From JAZNQL01 sp045531205 (GTDB taxonomy: Bacteria > Bacillota > Clostridia > UMGS1883 > UMGS1540), in assembly GCA_045531205.1 (NCBI GenBank), contig JAZSDN010000003.1, positions 1 to 64,000 of the forward strand: 64,000 bases of DNA, in the 5' to 3' direction. Positions 52,897-60,606 of this stretch are shown in pieces. The notes under the pieces are model-generated. The model was not told where the DNA came from. It did no database searches and was given only the letters and a program-made list of their open reading frames with translations. The stretch's first letter is position 1. Each line of letters starts with the position of its first letter. The position numbers and the translations under genes are program-made.

Positions 52897-54753
52897 ATGA
52901 ACAGTTATCTCAATGCTTTTATAGGAGAAATAAATGCTGAGTTTTCGAAAAAGCATAATCAGGCTCTTACAAAAAGGGAAATGCCGCAAACAACACCCGC
53001 CATTGCCGAAGCGGTTGATTATATATGCGAGCTTTTGCAGAGTGTGGGCTTTAAGCCAGAACGTATTGACTTTCCATCCGACGGAAAAACCTCATATCAG
53101 GATAAAATAATGCCTATATGCTGGGATGTAAAGAGAGCTAAACTCACAGTAATGTCCGAGTGGGAAGGGGAAAGAGTAATTGCTGATTACGAAAAAGAAC
53201 CCTTTTCAATAATAAGATATTCAACCGAAACACCAAAAGAAGGTCTTACAGCACCCCTCGTTACATGGGATGATATGATAGCAGGGAAAAGCGTAAAAGA
53301 TGCCTTTGTATTGCTTCCGCAAGGAATGTTTCCAACAGATAAAGCCCTCGTTCCCATTTTAAATAATGGCGGAATAGGAATAGTCAGCGGAACCATAAGT
53401 TCAAGCGTTGAAAGACCTGATTCACTGCATTGGGGAAATAACTGTACAGAAACAAATTCCTGGCATGTAAATGCCGACGAAAGACCTTTTTTGGCATACA
53501 GTATAACACCAAGAACTCTTGAAAAGCTTGAGAATGCATATAAAAAAGGAGAAATCATATTAAAAGCAGAAAGTGACGGACACCGCTTCGAAGGAACAAT
53601 GCCCGCAGTAACAACACTTTTAAAAGGAGAAAGCGAAAAAGAATTCTGGGTGCTTGCCCATACAGCAGAGCCTCTTGAAGACGACAATTCGGCGGGCGTT
53701 ATTTGTTGTATACAGTCTTTAATGGCAATAAAAAAAGCTTTGGCAGAAGGAAAAATACCTTCTCTTAAATATTCAATACGCTTGCTTTTTGCACCCGAAA
53801 TGTATGGCTTTGCAGCCTTTGCAGAACATTTTGGAGGACAACTTCATAACCGTTGTATAGGTGCTTTGAACGTTGACGGAATCCCCGTAAACGAGGAAAC
53901 TGATACAATGAAAATTATGTTTGCACCTGCAGCCGTTCCTTTTTACGGAAATATACTTTTTGAAGGAATGTGGGACGAATACAGAAGAACAGTTAAAAAA
54001 ACACCTTTCTTCACCTCCTGGAGTGACCATTGGGGAGATGACTGCATTCTGTCCGATTCATCTGTAGGGCTTCCGACTCTTATGCCCGAATACGACAATA
54101 AATATTCCTGGCATAATTCAGAACAATGCGTAGACGGTTGTATAGATTACGATAAATTTGCAAGAGTCTGTGCAGTTTATACAGCATACATAGCCTCTGT
54201 TGCAGCTTATGACGGCAAAATACTCGAAAAATTCTTGCCAATGGCAGTAAGTTATGCATCGGCAAGAATAGCGGAACTTGCTCAAAAAGCACCCGAAAGA
54301 AAAGGAATTGACGCAAAAGCAAGAATAAATCACAGAAAAATTTTAGAACAAAATAACATCAAATCCTTTAAAGATGCAGGTGTCAGCGAAGAAGCAATAA
54401 ACAAAGCCTGCAGTATGCTTGATGCTTTCGTAAACGGAATAACACCTGTTCCCACAGAAGAAAAAACAGAACCTACACCCGTATTTGATTCAATGGAAAA
54501 CATAATCCCCAAAAGGACTTCCATAGGTGTTCCGCACGATTTTGCAAGAGTACCATTAGAGCGAAGATGGCATCCTATTAACGAGAATATTTTGAACAGA
54601 GTATTCTCTTCAATGGACGGAAAAAGAAACCTCAAAGATTTGATTATCGAAGCAGAATGGGAAGCCCGCACAGCATTTAGTGAAGCCCAGCTTACAGACC
54701 TTATCGAAACTTTAAAGTTTATGGATGAATTTAAATATATAAAGCTTAACTGA
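52897..54753 (+). CDS. M28-like peptidase (DUF4910-type) with C-terminal winged-helix-like part
   Basis: A cytoplasmic protein of about 618 residues. The central domain has the co-catalytic metal pattern of M28 aminopeptidases: H in LAHTAEP, D in DDNSAGV, E in APEMYGF, then NVDG and a late histidine in KYSWHNSE. The last 100 residues (from about 515) form a short helical domain, GKRNLKDLIIEAEWEAR to the end, that looks like a PqqD/winged-helix fold. It probably trims peptides or sugar-linked amino acids. ATG 52897 follows AAGGAG. Confidence 0.7.
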   Translation: MNSYLNAFIGEINAEFSKKHNQALTKREMPQTTPAIAEAVDYICELLQSVGFKPERIDFPSDGKTSYQDKIMPICWDVKRAKLTVMSEWEGERVIADYEKEPFSIIRYSTETPKEGLTAPLVTWDDMIAGKSVKDAFVLLPQGMFPTDKALVPILNNGGIGIVSGTISSSVERPDSLHWGNNCTETNSWHVNADERPFLAYSITPRTLEKLENAYKKGEIILKAESDGHRFEGTMPAVTTLLKGESEKEFWVLAHTAEPLEDDNSAGVICCIQSLMAIKKALAEGKIPSLKYSIRLLFAPEMYGFAAFAEHFGGQLHNRCIGALNVDGIPVNEETDTMKIMFAPAAVPFYGNILFEGMWDEYRRTVKKTPFFTSWSDHWGDDCILSDSSVGLPTLMPEYDNKYSWHNSEQCVDGCIDYDKFARVCAVYTAYIASVAAYDGKILEKFLPMAVSYASARIAELAQKAPERKGIDAKARINHRKILEQNNIKSFKDAGVSEEAINKACSMLDAFVNGITPVPTEEKTEPTPVFDSMENIIPKRTSIGVPHDFARVPLERRWHPINENILNRVFSSMDGKRNLKDLIIEAEWEARTAFSEAQLTDLIETLKFMDEFKYIKLN

Positions 54754-54756
54754 AAA

Positions 54757-54800
54757 AAGCCGAATAAGTTGCATTAAAGACTTATTCGGCTTGACTTTTT
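54757..54800 (+). terminator. Terminator overlapping the next promoter
   Basis: A perfect 13-bp stem (54757-54769 with 54780-54792), a 10-nt loop and a GACTTTTTG tail. Its 3' arm overlaps the TTGACT of the promoter for the kinase-PqqD operon. Confidence 0.85.
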
Positions 54801-54820
54801 GTTTTATTATGTGTTATAAT
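54791..54820 (+). promoter_or_regulatory. Strong SigA-type promoter of the SLH-kinase-PqqD-exporter operon
   Basis: TTGACT (54791-54796), an 18-nt spacer and TATAAT (54815-54820). Its -35 is built from the terminator's 3' arm. The SLH start codon is about 34 nt from the expected transcription start. Confidence 0.8.
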
Positions 54821-54860
54821 CATAATATATTTATTTTTATAAGAAAAAGAGGTATTTTTT

Positions 54861-55508
54861 ATGAAGAAAATAATTTCGTTAATACTTTCAGTACTTATGC
54901 TTTCGACAATTACAACAGGCGCCCTTGCAGCAGACTTTACCGATATTTCAGGACATTGGGCAGAAGGTGTAATAAAAACATGGAGCGACCGTGGAGTTAT
55001 CCAGGGGTATAACGGCCTTTTCAGACCTAACGATAATATCACAAGAGGCGAAATGGCAGTAATAGTAAACCGTATAGTAACTATCGAAGGTAAATCCGAA
55101 AACACATTTACAGATTTACCTGCTGACGCATTTTATACAGAAGCCGTGTTAAAGCTTAACTTTGCAGGCATTATGCTTGGTTATAATAACCTTGCACGTC
55201 CTACAGACAATATAACAAGAGAAGAAGCTTTTGTTATATTTAACCGCATATTTGAGTTCGAAAAAACCACAGAAACAGCATTCCCTGATGCTGCATCAAT
55301 TTCAGAATGGGCACTTGACAGCGTGTATGCTCTTGCCGAAAACAAAGTAGTAAACGGACGTGATGACGGATGCATATATCCTAAAAACAATATTACCAGA
55401 GCAGAAGTTATGCAGCTTTTAGAAAATGCATATAAAGCAGTAGGCCAGCTTACAGAAAGCGAAGGAACAATAGGCGGAGACGATATCGAAACAGGCGGAA
55501 TCTGGTAA
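54861..55508 (+). CDS. Small secreted protein made of three SLH repeats with an acidic Gly-rich tail
   Basis: The 215-residue protein has a signal peptide (cut near ALA-AD, residue 24) and then three SLH repeats (about 25-75, 80-135 and 140-190; FTDISGHWAEG, FRPNDNITRGEM and the like). There is no other domain. It ends in a short acidic, glycine-rich tail (GTIGGDDIETGGIW). It would be held on the wall polymer. It is the first gene of the operon with the kinase, PqqD, peptidase and exporter, 10 nt before the kinase, and may be their substrate or partner. Confidence 0.85.
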   Translation: MKKIISLILSVLMLSTITTGALAADFTDISGHWAEGVIKTWSDRGVIQGYNGLFRPNDNITRGEMAVIVNRIVTIEGKSENTFTDLPADAFYTEAVLKLNFAGIMLGYNNLARPTDNITREEAFVIFNRIFEFEKTTETAFPDAASISEWALDSVYALAENKVVNGRDDGCIYPKNNITRAEVMQLLENAYKAVGQLTESEGTIGGDDIETGGIW

Positions 55509-55518
55509 GGAGAATAAA

Positions 55519-56229
55519 ATGGGCAGCTTTCAAATCAGGTGTGCAAACCTCACGGTACAATTAAATACCGAATATGAGTATGCCAAAAAAGCATGCTCTA
55601 AGTATATTGTTTCAGGCTTAAAACCTGACTTTGAGCTTACCCCTTCCAAAAAAGTGATTCAACAAACGGCAGATTTCCTTAAAACAGAATCGGTAGAATA
55701 TATAGAATTTATGTCACTTTTCCGTATCTTTGCAAGAGAGGTTTTAAAACATAATGCAATAGTTCTGCATTCTGTAGCCTTGGCACTTGATGATGAAGGA
55801 TATGTTTTTTCGGCACCTTCAGGAGTTGGAAAAACCACGCACGCAGCATTATGGAAAAAAGCTTTTGGTGAAAGATGCTCCATAATAAACGGAGATAAAC
55901 CACTTATAACCTTTTCGGATAACAAATTTTATATAAGCGGAACACCATGGTGCGGAAAAGAAAGACTTTCAGAAAACCGCAGTGTACCATTAAAAAGCGT
56001 TTGTTTTATCGAAAGGGCAGAAAAAAATTCTATTTCTAAAATTGAAACAGGCGAGGTTATTAAAAGATTATTTAATCAGCTTGCAATTCCTATGGCAGGA
56101 GAGCCAACAATGCCGCTATTTTTATCATTTGCCGATAAAATGGTAAAAAACCTGCCTTTTTATCTTTTAAAATGTAATAAGGAAGAGGAAGCGGCACATA
56201 TAGCATACAAAGGTTTAAGCGAGGAGTAA
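55519..56229 (+). CDS. HPr-kinase-like (PEPCK-fold) kinase
   Basis: The 236-residue protein has a P-loop SAPSGVGKTT (98-107), of the type seen in HPr kinase and lasso-peptide kinases, and a metal-site candidate INGDKPLI (123-130). It lacks the N-terminal sensor domain of true HprK and there is no ptsH nearby. In paeninodin-like lasso clusters such kinases phosphorylate the precursor's C-terminal serine; here the PqqD-like gene next door suggests a similar peptide- or protein-directed role, inferred from context. Confidence 0.75.
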   Translation: MGSFQIRCANLTVQLNTEYEYAKKACSKYIVSGLKPDFELTPSKKVIQQTADFLKTESVEYIEFMSLFRIFAREVLKHNAIVLHSVALALDDEGYVFSAPSGVGKTTHAALWKKAFGERCSIINGDKPLITFSDNKFYISGTPWCGKERLSENRSVPLKSVCFIERAEKNSISKIETGEVIKRLFNQLAIPMAGEPTMPLFLSFADKMVKNLPFYLLKCNKEEEAAHIAYKGLSEE

Positions 56230-56232
56230 TTT

Positions 56233-56496
56233 ATGAAACTGAAACAGGATTTAACTATACATGATATGGGTGACGAATTTGTAGTTATTTCGTCAAACCC
56301 CGAAAGTTTCAGCGGTATGATGAAACTTAATAAAACAGGAGCATTTATTTTTGAAAAATTACAGGAAAACCTTTCAAAGGAAGAAATAGTAAAAAAACTT
56401 CAGGAAAAATATGAAGTAGAAGAAAAAACAGCAGCTTCTGATTTAGAAGATATTTTAAAAATTTTTGAACAGTCAGGCTTGATGTGTAATGAATAA
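56233..56496 (+). CDS. PqqD-like leader-peptide-binding protein
   Basis: The 87-residue protein has the PqqD winged-helix pattern: a beta strand DEFVVISS, an M-K-LNKTGAFIFEKL helix, and a C-terminal EKTAASDLEDILKIFEQSGLM helix pair. PqqD-type RREs present a leader peptide to RiPP enzymes. It lies 3 nt after the kinase and overlaps the peptidase start by 8 nt, so stoichiometric expression is likely. No radical SAM or cyclase is encoded here. Confidence 0.8.
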   Translation: MKLKQDLTIHDMGDEFVVISSNPESFSGMMKLNKTGAFIFEKLQENLSKEEIVKKLQEKYEVEEKTAASDLEDILKIFEQSGLMCNE

Positions 56497-56920
56497 TGAC
56501 CCTATGAAAACCATGCTCTTGATAAAAAAAGAGCTTGAAATATCCCCTGGCGGAATAAGTATGAGTCCCTTTTTAAAAGAAGGGCGGGACAAAGTAATAA
56601 TAAAAGAATCGCAAGATTTAAAGCTTTATGATATAGCACTTTATAAAGTACATAATGAGTATATTCTTCACAGAATAATAGGCTTTGAAGGGAATACGTT
56701 AGTAATAAGCGGAGATAACGCACGCCTTATCGAGAAAAAAGAAAAAGAAGAAATAATAGGTGTTGTTACAGAAATCATACGCCGAAAAAGAAAAATAAAT
56801 CCACACTCGCTTTTGTGTGAATTATATTGTTTTTTATGGTATAAAACAGGGATAAAGAAAATAAAAATATTTGCACGCAGAGTAAAAAGAAAACTAGGCA
56901 GAATTTTTGCCGAAAGGTAA
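56489..56920 (+). CDS. Compact S26-type peptidase with Ser-His-Asp triad
   Basis: The 143-residue protein has the signal-peptidase I layout without an N-terminal membrane anchor. Ser24 in GGISMSPFLKEG is the nucleophile and His61 in YILHRIIG replaces the usual Lys, as in ER/SipW-type enzymes. Asp76 in SGDNA completes the triad. The C-terminus is basic, with a short hydrophobic stretch (LLCELYCFLWY, about 108-118) that could tie it to membrane. I suggest it cleaves a leader on the exported peptide or protein rather than being a housekeeping signal peptidase. Confidence 0.75.
   Translation: MNNDPMKTMLLIKKELEISPGGISMSPFLKEGRDKVIIKESQDLKLYDIALYKVHNEYILHRIIGFEGNTLVISGDNARLIEKKEKEEIIGVVTEIIRRKRKINPHSLLCELYCFLWYKTGIKKIKIFARRVKRKLGRIFAER
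56913..56918 (+). promoter_or_regulatory. Only ribosome-like site before the ABC exporter
   Basis: AAAGGT lies 12 nt before an in-frame CTG at 56931; nothing like it precedes the ATG at 56958. The exporter may start at CTG, which would add nine residues (a lysine-rich N-terminus). Confidence 0.4.
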
Positions 56921-56957
56921 GTGAAAAACACTGAATAACAAAAAAACATTACTTTGG

Positions 56958-58607
56958 ATGTTAAAAAAATCAAAAAGTCAGCAAGGATTAATATTTGTGC
57001 TGGCTCTTTTAAATATTATTGTTTCCGCATCGTATGTATTACCGGCACTGCTGTCAAAAGAGCTTATAAATATAGCAGTAGGTGCAAAAAGCTTTGAATC
57101 GGTGCAGGGTGATATAATAAAATACGGGCTTTTTTTGCTTTGTGTTATAGTTACACAGATAATACTTGCAATATTAGCATCTCACCTTTCTGCAATGATA
57201 TCAGGCAGACTTGAAATGGAACTTCGTAAAAGTTTTTTTGATAATATAACGCAAAAAAATTTCTCGGATATTACAAAAAAACATTCGGGAGAAATTTTAA
57301 ACCGTTTCACAAGCGATATTGATATAGTTGTACAAGGGATAACAGGCTTTTTGCCAAGAACACTGTCTATGGCAACAAAAATAATAGCAGGTCTTTTGGT
57401 TATTGCTTCGTTCAGCAAAAAGTTTGCACTTTTAATTATAGCAGTCGGTCTTGCAATGCTTTTAATAGCTGCATTTTTCAAAACCTTTTACAAAAAGCTT
57501 CATAAAAAGGTTCAAAGTGCATCGGGAACAATGCGTGGATTTGTGCAGGAATGTACCGAAAATCTTATAGTTGTAAAATCCTTTTCAAATCGAAAACTGC
57601 TTCTTGTAAAGCTTATGGAATATATGCGTAAAATTTATAAACTCAAGATGTTTCGTAATTTTGTAAGCAACTTTGCAGGCGGCGGAGTAACCTTTATTTT
57701 CACACTCGGTTATTATGGAACATTGTGTTATTGTTGCTTCCTTCTTGCCGACGGAAAAATGGATTACGGTACACTTATGGCATTTTTGCAGATTATTTCG
57801 CAAATACGCTCACCCTTTGTAAATGCATCGGGACTTGTTACCCAGTTTTACAGTGCCCAAGCCTCGGCCGAACGTCTTATGGAGTTTGAGTACCTTGCAG
57901 ATGAAGAAACCGACGATAACTTTGAAACAGAAAAAGTTTATAACGCTATGCAAAGCATAAAAGCCGAAAATCTTTCCTTTAAATACGGAAAAAATAATGT
58001 TATAGAAAATTCCAACTTCGAGATAAAAAAAGGCACTATGACAGCAATAACAGGTCTTTCAGGCACAGGTAAAAGTACACTCTTCAAACTGCTTTTAGGG
58101 CTTTATAAAACAAGTGGAGGAAATCTTTGTTTTAAATTAGAAAACGGAGATGTGGATATTTCTTCAAAAACAAGACAAATGTTTGCCTATGTTCCTCAAG
58201 GAAATCTTTTGATATCAGGAACAGTTGCAGAAAACATAAAATTTGCAAAAGAAAACATCAGCGATGAAGAAATGTATTCAGCGGCAAAAACTGCGTGCAT
58301 ATATGACTTTATAAAAACTCTGCCCGATGGATTTAATACATATATAAGCGAAAGGGGAGCAGGCCTTTCCGAAGGGCAGATACAAAGAATTTCGGTAGCA
58401 CGTGCACTTTGCAGTAACGCACCAATTCTTTTGCTTGATGAATGTACATCCGCACTTGACAGCGAAACTGAAGAACAAATGCTTCAGAATATAGCATCAC
58501 TCAAAACAAAAACAGTGCTCTTTATTTCACATAAAAATGCAGCATTGTCAGTGTGTGACTCGCATATAGATATAAGCAACAAAACCTTTAAAAAGATTAC
58601 AAATTAA
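56958..58607 (+). CDS. ABC exporter, half-size with fused membrane and ATPase domains
   Basis: The 549-residue protein has a six-helix exporter membrane domain (about 10-310) and one ATPase domain: Walker A GLSGTGKS (366-373), a signature with E in the third position (LSEGQ, 470-474), Walker B LLLDE and the H-loop His525. It works as a homodimer and lacks an N-terminal C39 peptidase, so the leader is cut elsewhere, perhaps by the neighbouring S26-type enzyme. The true start may be CTG 56931. Confidence 0.85.
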   Translation: MLKKSKSQQGLIFVLALLNIIVSASYVLPALLSKELINIAVGAKSFESVQGDIIKYGLFLLCVIVTQIILAILASHLSAMISGRLEMELRKSFFDNITQKNFSDITKKHSGEILNRFTSDIDIVVQGITGFLPRTLSMATKIIAGLLVIASFSKKFALLIIAVGLAMLLIAAFFKTFYKKLHKKVQSASGTMRGFVQECTENLIVVKSFSNRKLLLVKLMEYMRKIYKLKMFRNFVSNFAGGGVTFIFTLGYYGTLCYCCFLLADGKMDYGTLMAFLQIISQIRSPFVNASGLVTQFYSAQASAERLMEFEYLADEETDDNFETEKVYNAMQSIKAENLSFKYGKNNVIENSNFEIKKGTMTAITGLSGTGKSTLFKLLLGLYKTSGGNLCFKLENGDVDISSKTRQMFAYVPQGNLLISGTVAENIKFAKENISDEEMYSAAKTACIYDFIKTLPDGFNTYISERGAGLSEGQIQRISVARALCSNAPILLLDECTSALDSETEEQMLQNIASLKTKTVLFISHKNAALSVCDSHIDISNKTFKKITN

Positions 58608-58626
58608 TAATATACAGGAGGATAAA

Positions 58627-59217
58627 ATGATCAGAAAAATACTTGACGGTATATGTGCCGGAATACTTATTGCAATAGGTGGCTCTGTTTACCTTTCTTG
58701 CGACGTAAAATATGTAGGAGCAATTCTTTTTTCAGTAGCCCTTTTAACAATATGCTTTAAAGGATATTCCCTTTATACGGGCAAAATAGGCTTTATGTAT
58801 TACGCCCACGGAAAAGAAGAATGGTCAGTTCTTCTTTTAGGACTTTTAGGCAACCTTATTGCAACAACAGTTTTTGGTATACTTATAGCATACGCAGTTC
58901 CTGCATTAAAAGAAACGGCTTATACAATTTGCGAAGCCAAGCTTGCACAAATGCCCCTTCAGGCGTTTATTCGTGCAATAATGTGCGGTATTCTTATGTA
59001 CCTTGCAGTAAACATTTATAAAGACGGTAAAAATATAACAGGCATACTTTTCTGTATCCCGGTATTTATATTAAGCGGATTTGAACATTCAGTTGCAAAT
59101 ATGTTTTATTTCGCAGCATCGGGAATAACAAGCTTTTCGGCATTTATTTATATATGCATAGTAATTCTCGGCAATACAGTAGGAGCCTTGCTTTTCCCAT
59201 TTATAGAAAAAAAGTAA
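58627..59217 (+). CDS. Formate/nitrite transporter family channel
   Basis: The 196-residue membrane protein has six predicted helices with FNT-like traits: LLGLLGNLIATTVFG, RAIMCGILMYLAV and LSGFEHSVANM. FNT channels pass formate, nitrite or hydrosulphide. It is shorter than classic FocA (about 280) and lies 19 nt after the ABC exporter. Whether it belongs to the export system or is simply the next gene is open. Confidence 0.75.
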   Translation: MIRKILDGICAGILIAIGGSVYLSCDVKYVGAILFSVALLTICFKGYSLYTGKIGFMYYAHGKEEWSVLLLGLLGNLIATTVFGILIAYAVPALKETAYTICEAKLAQMPLQAFIRAIMCGILMYLAVNIYKDGKNITGILFCIPVFILSGFEHSVANMFYFAASGITSFSAFIYICIVILGNTVGALLFPFIEKK

Positions 59218-59552
59218 TATTAAAAAATATGGTTTCGCCACAGCCAGATAAGGAAATATTGTCCTGAAAATCACCTTTTTATTGAATTTCTGCGTTAAAA
59301 AATGTGCATATCCGTCAGGATTATGTACATTTTTAGCCTTGAACTTCATACAAAAATTTTGATTTCAGGATGCGTTGCAGTTTTGAATATCAGATTTTTA
59401 TATTTAGACAAAGAATAAAAAGCCCGTAATACCGACGTATTTCGGGCTTTTTTGATGTAGTATAAATTAAAAATATGGCTTCAAAACCAAAACTGCCTTA
59501 CCTGGTTGTGGCGTTTTACACCGCATTTTTTGTATAACAAAACCTCTTTGTT
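59218..59552. repeat. 335-nt intergenic region with near-perfect inverted repeat
   Basis: An 18-nt arm CGCCACAGCCAGATAAGG (59236-59253) recurs as its reverse complement at 59496-59513, with 16 of 18 bases matching. AAAATATGG-TTC recurs as a direct repeat at about 59225 and 59470. A 38-codon open frame (59302-59418) and a terminator lie between the arms. No transposase is seen; it looks like a small mobile or repeat element remnant. Confidence 0.5.
59417..59453 (+). terminator. Two-part terminator of the exporter/FNT unit
   Basis: AAAAAGCCCG and AATAC pair with their complements around a CGAC loop, with one T-T mismatch between the two stem parts, then a T run. It ends the SLH-to-FNT operon inside the inverted-repeat region. 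Confidence 0.85.
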
Positions 59553-60605
59553 TTATATTTCTTCTTTATATCTGAATTTATCCCAAGGAATGTCTACCTT
59601 TACCTTTTTGGTAAGAATATCATTTATATGTATTAAAAGAGGGAAATTATTTAAATCAAGCACATTTTTTTCTGCATTTTTAATAATGGCTCTTCCAACT
59701 CTTTCTGCTACAACCAAAGATTCCAAGGTTACACCGTTTAACTCTTCTTTTGCCTTGTCAATATCAAGACCTCTGCCTAAAAGTATACCTATAAGCCTTG
59801 TTCTGCCACCATACACAGTAACATATAAATCGCCAATTCCTACTTTTAAGTTGTTAAGAGATAAAACTCCCTGAAACTCTAAAAGCTTATACATTTCATC
59901 AAGAGCCTGACCAAATACAGCGGCCTGTGAATTAAAATGCAAAGGACTATCTAAACCAAATTCTTTTTGGTTTAATCCTATAGTAAGAGCAACACCTAAA
60001 GCATAACCGTTTTTTAAAGCAACAGCACTCTCAATGCCTGTAACATCTGTTGTTATGCTTATGTGATAATAATCTGTTTCCATTATTTTGCGAAGCTTTT
60101 CTAAAACTTCAATATCTTTTCCGCAAAAAGAAACATGTGTCTGGTCGTGTGCAACAAGCTCATAGCTCGTACAAGGTCCTCCAACTGCGTTTAAAGAAAT
60201 ATTTTTTCCTAATTCCTTCGCCTTTTCGTTCCATATATCAGGGTATGTAATAAGCTTTCCGTCGGGCGTATCAATTAACCCTTTTGTAACAGTTAAAACA
60301 GGAATGTTTTCAGGAATAATCGGAAGAATTACATCCGAAAACCAGTCAACACCAAAACTGCTTATACCGCCAATTATCATATCGGCACCGTCTATTGCTT
60401 TTTTAACATCTTCTATCTGATAAAATTTAATTCCCAAAGGAAAATCCTTTTCAAATTTCAGATGTCTGTTATTTTCTATGCAGTTATCAATTATTTTTCT
60501 GTCAAGAGGAGTACCGCAAACCCTTACTTCGTTTCCGTTTTCTCTTGCAGGGAAGGCAAGGGCTGACCCCATCATTCCGGCACCTATAATTGTTACAGTA
60601 GCCAT
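59553..60605 (-). CDS. NAD(P)-dependent glycerol-3-phosphate dehydrogenase-like protein
   Basis: The 350-residue protein has a Rossmann GAGMMGSA motif at residue 8, VTKGL, GGPCTSYE, the catalytic lysine in ALKNGYALG near 205, and GVGDLYVT. These are the landmarks of GpsA, but several flanking residues differ (for example GGPC in place of SGPS), so it may be a paralogue with another polyol phosphate substrate. It starts one nt after folC ends and closes the valS-folC operon. Confidence 0.8.
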   Translation of the reverse strand: MATVTIIGAGMMGSALAFPARENGNEVRVCGTPLDRKIIDNCIENNRHLKFEKDFPLGIKFYQIEDVKKAIDGADMIIGGISSFGVDWFSDVILPIIPENIPVLTVTKGLIDTPDGKLITYPDIWNEKAKELGKNISLNAVGGPCTSYELVAHDQTHVSFCGKDIEVLEKLRKIMETDYYHISITTDVTGIESAVALKNGYALGVALTIGLNQKEFGLDSPLHFNSQAAVFGQALDEMYKLLEFQGVLSLNNLKVGIGDLYVTVYGGRTRLIGILLGRGLDIDKAKEELNGVTLESLVVAERVGRAIIKNAEKNVLDLNNFPLLIHINDILTKKVKVDIPWDKFRYKEEI

Positions 60606-60606
60606 T

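Noticed and set aside
53187..53687. 166-codon antisense open frame in the M28-like gene
   Set aside because: Entirely within a well-supported gene with no start signals.
59089..59349. 86-codon open frame on the minus strand
   Set aside because: It overlaps the FNT-like gene in antisense and has no promoter or ribosome site; it probably reflects the repeat-rich sequence.
59302..59418. 38-codon open frame just before the terminator at 59417
   Set aside because: It has no ribosome site and no recognisable motif. It could be a small peptide gene, but the evidence is too weak.
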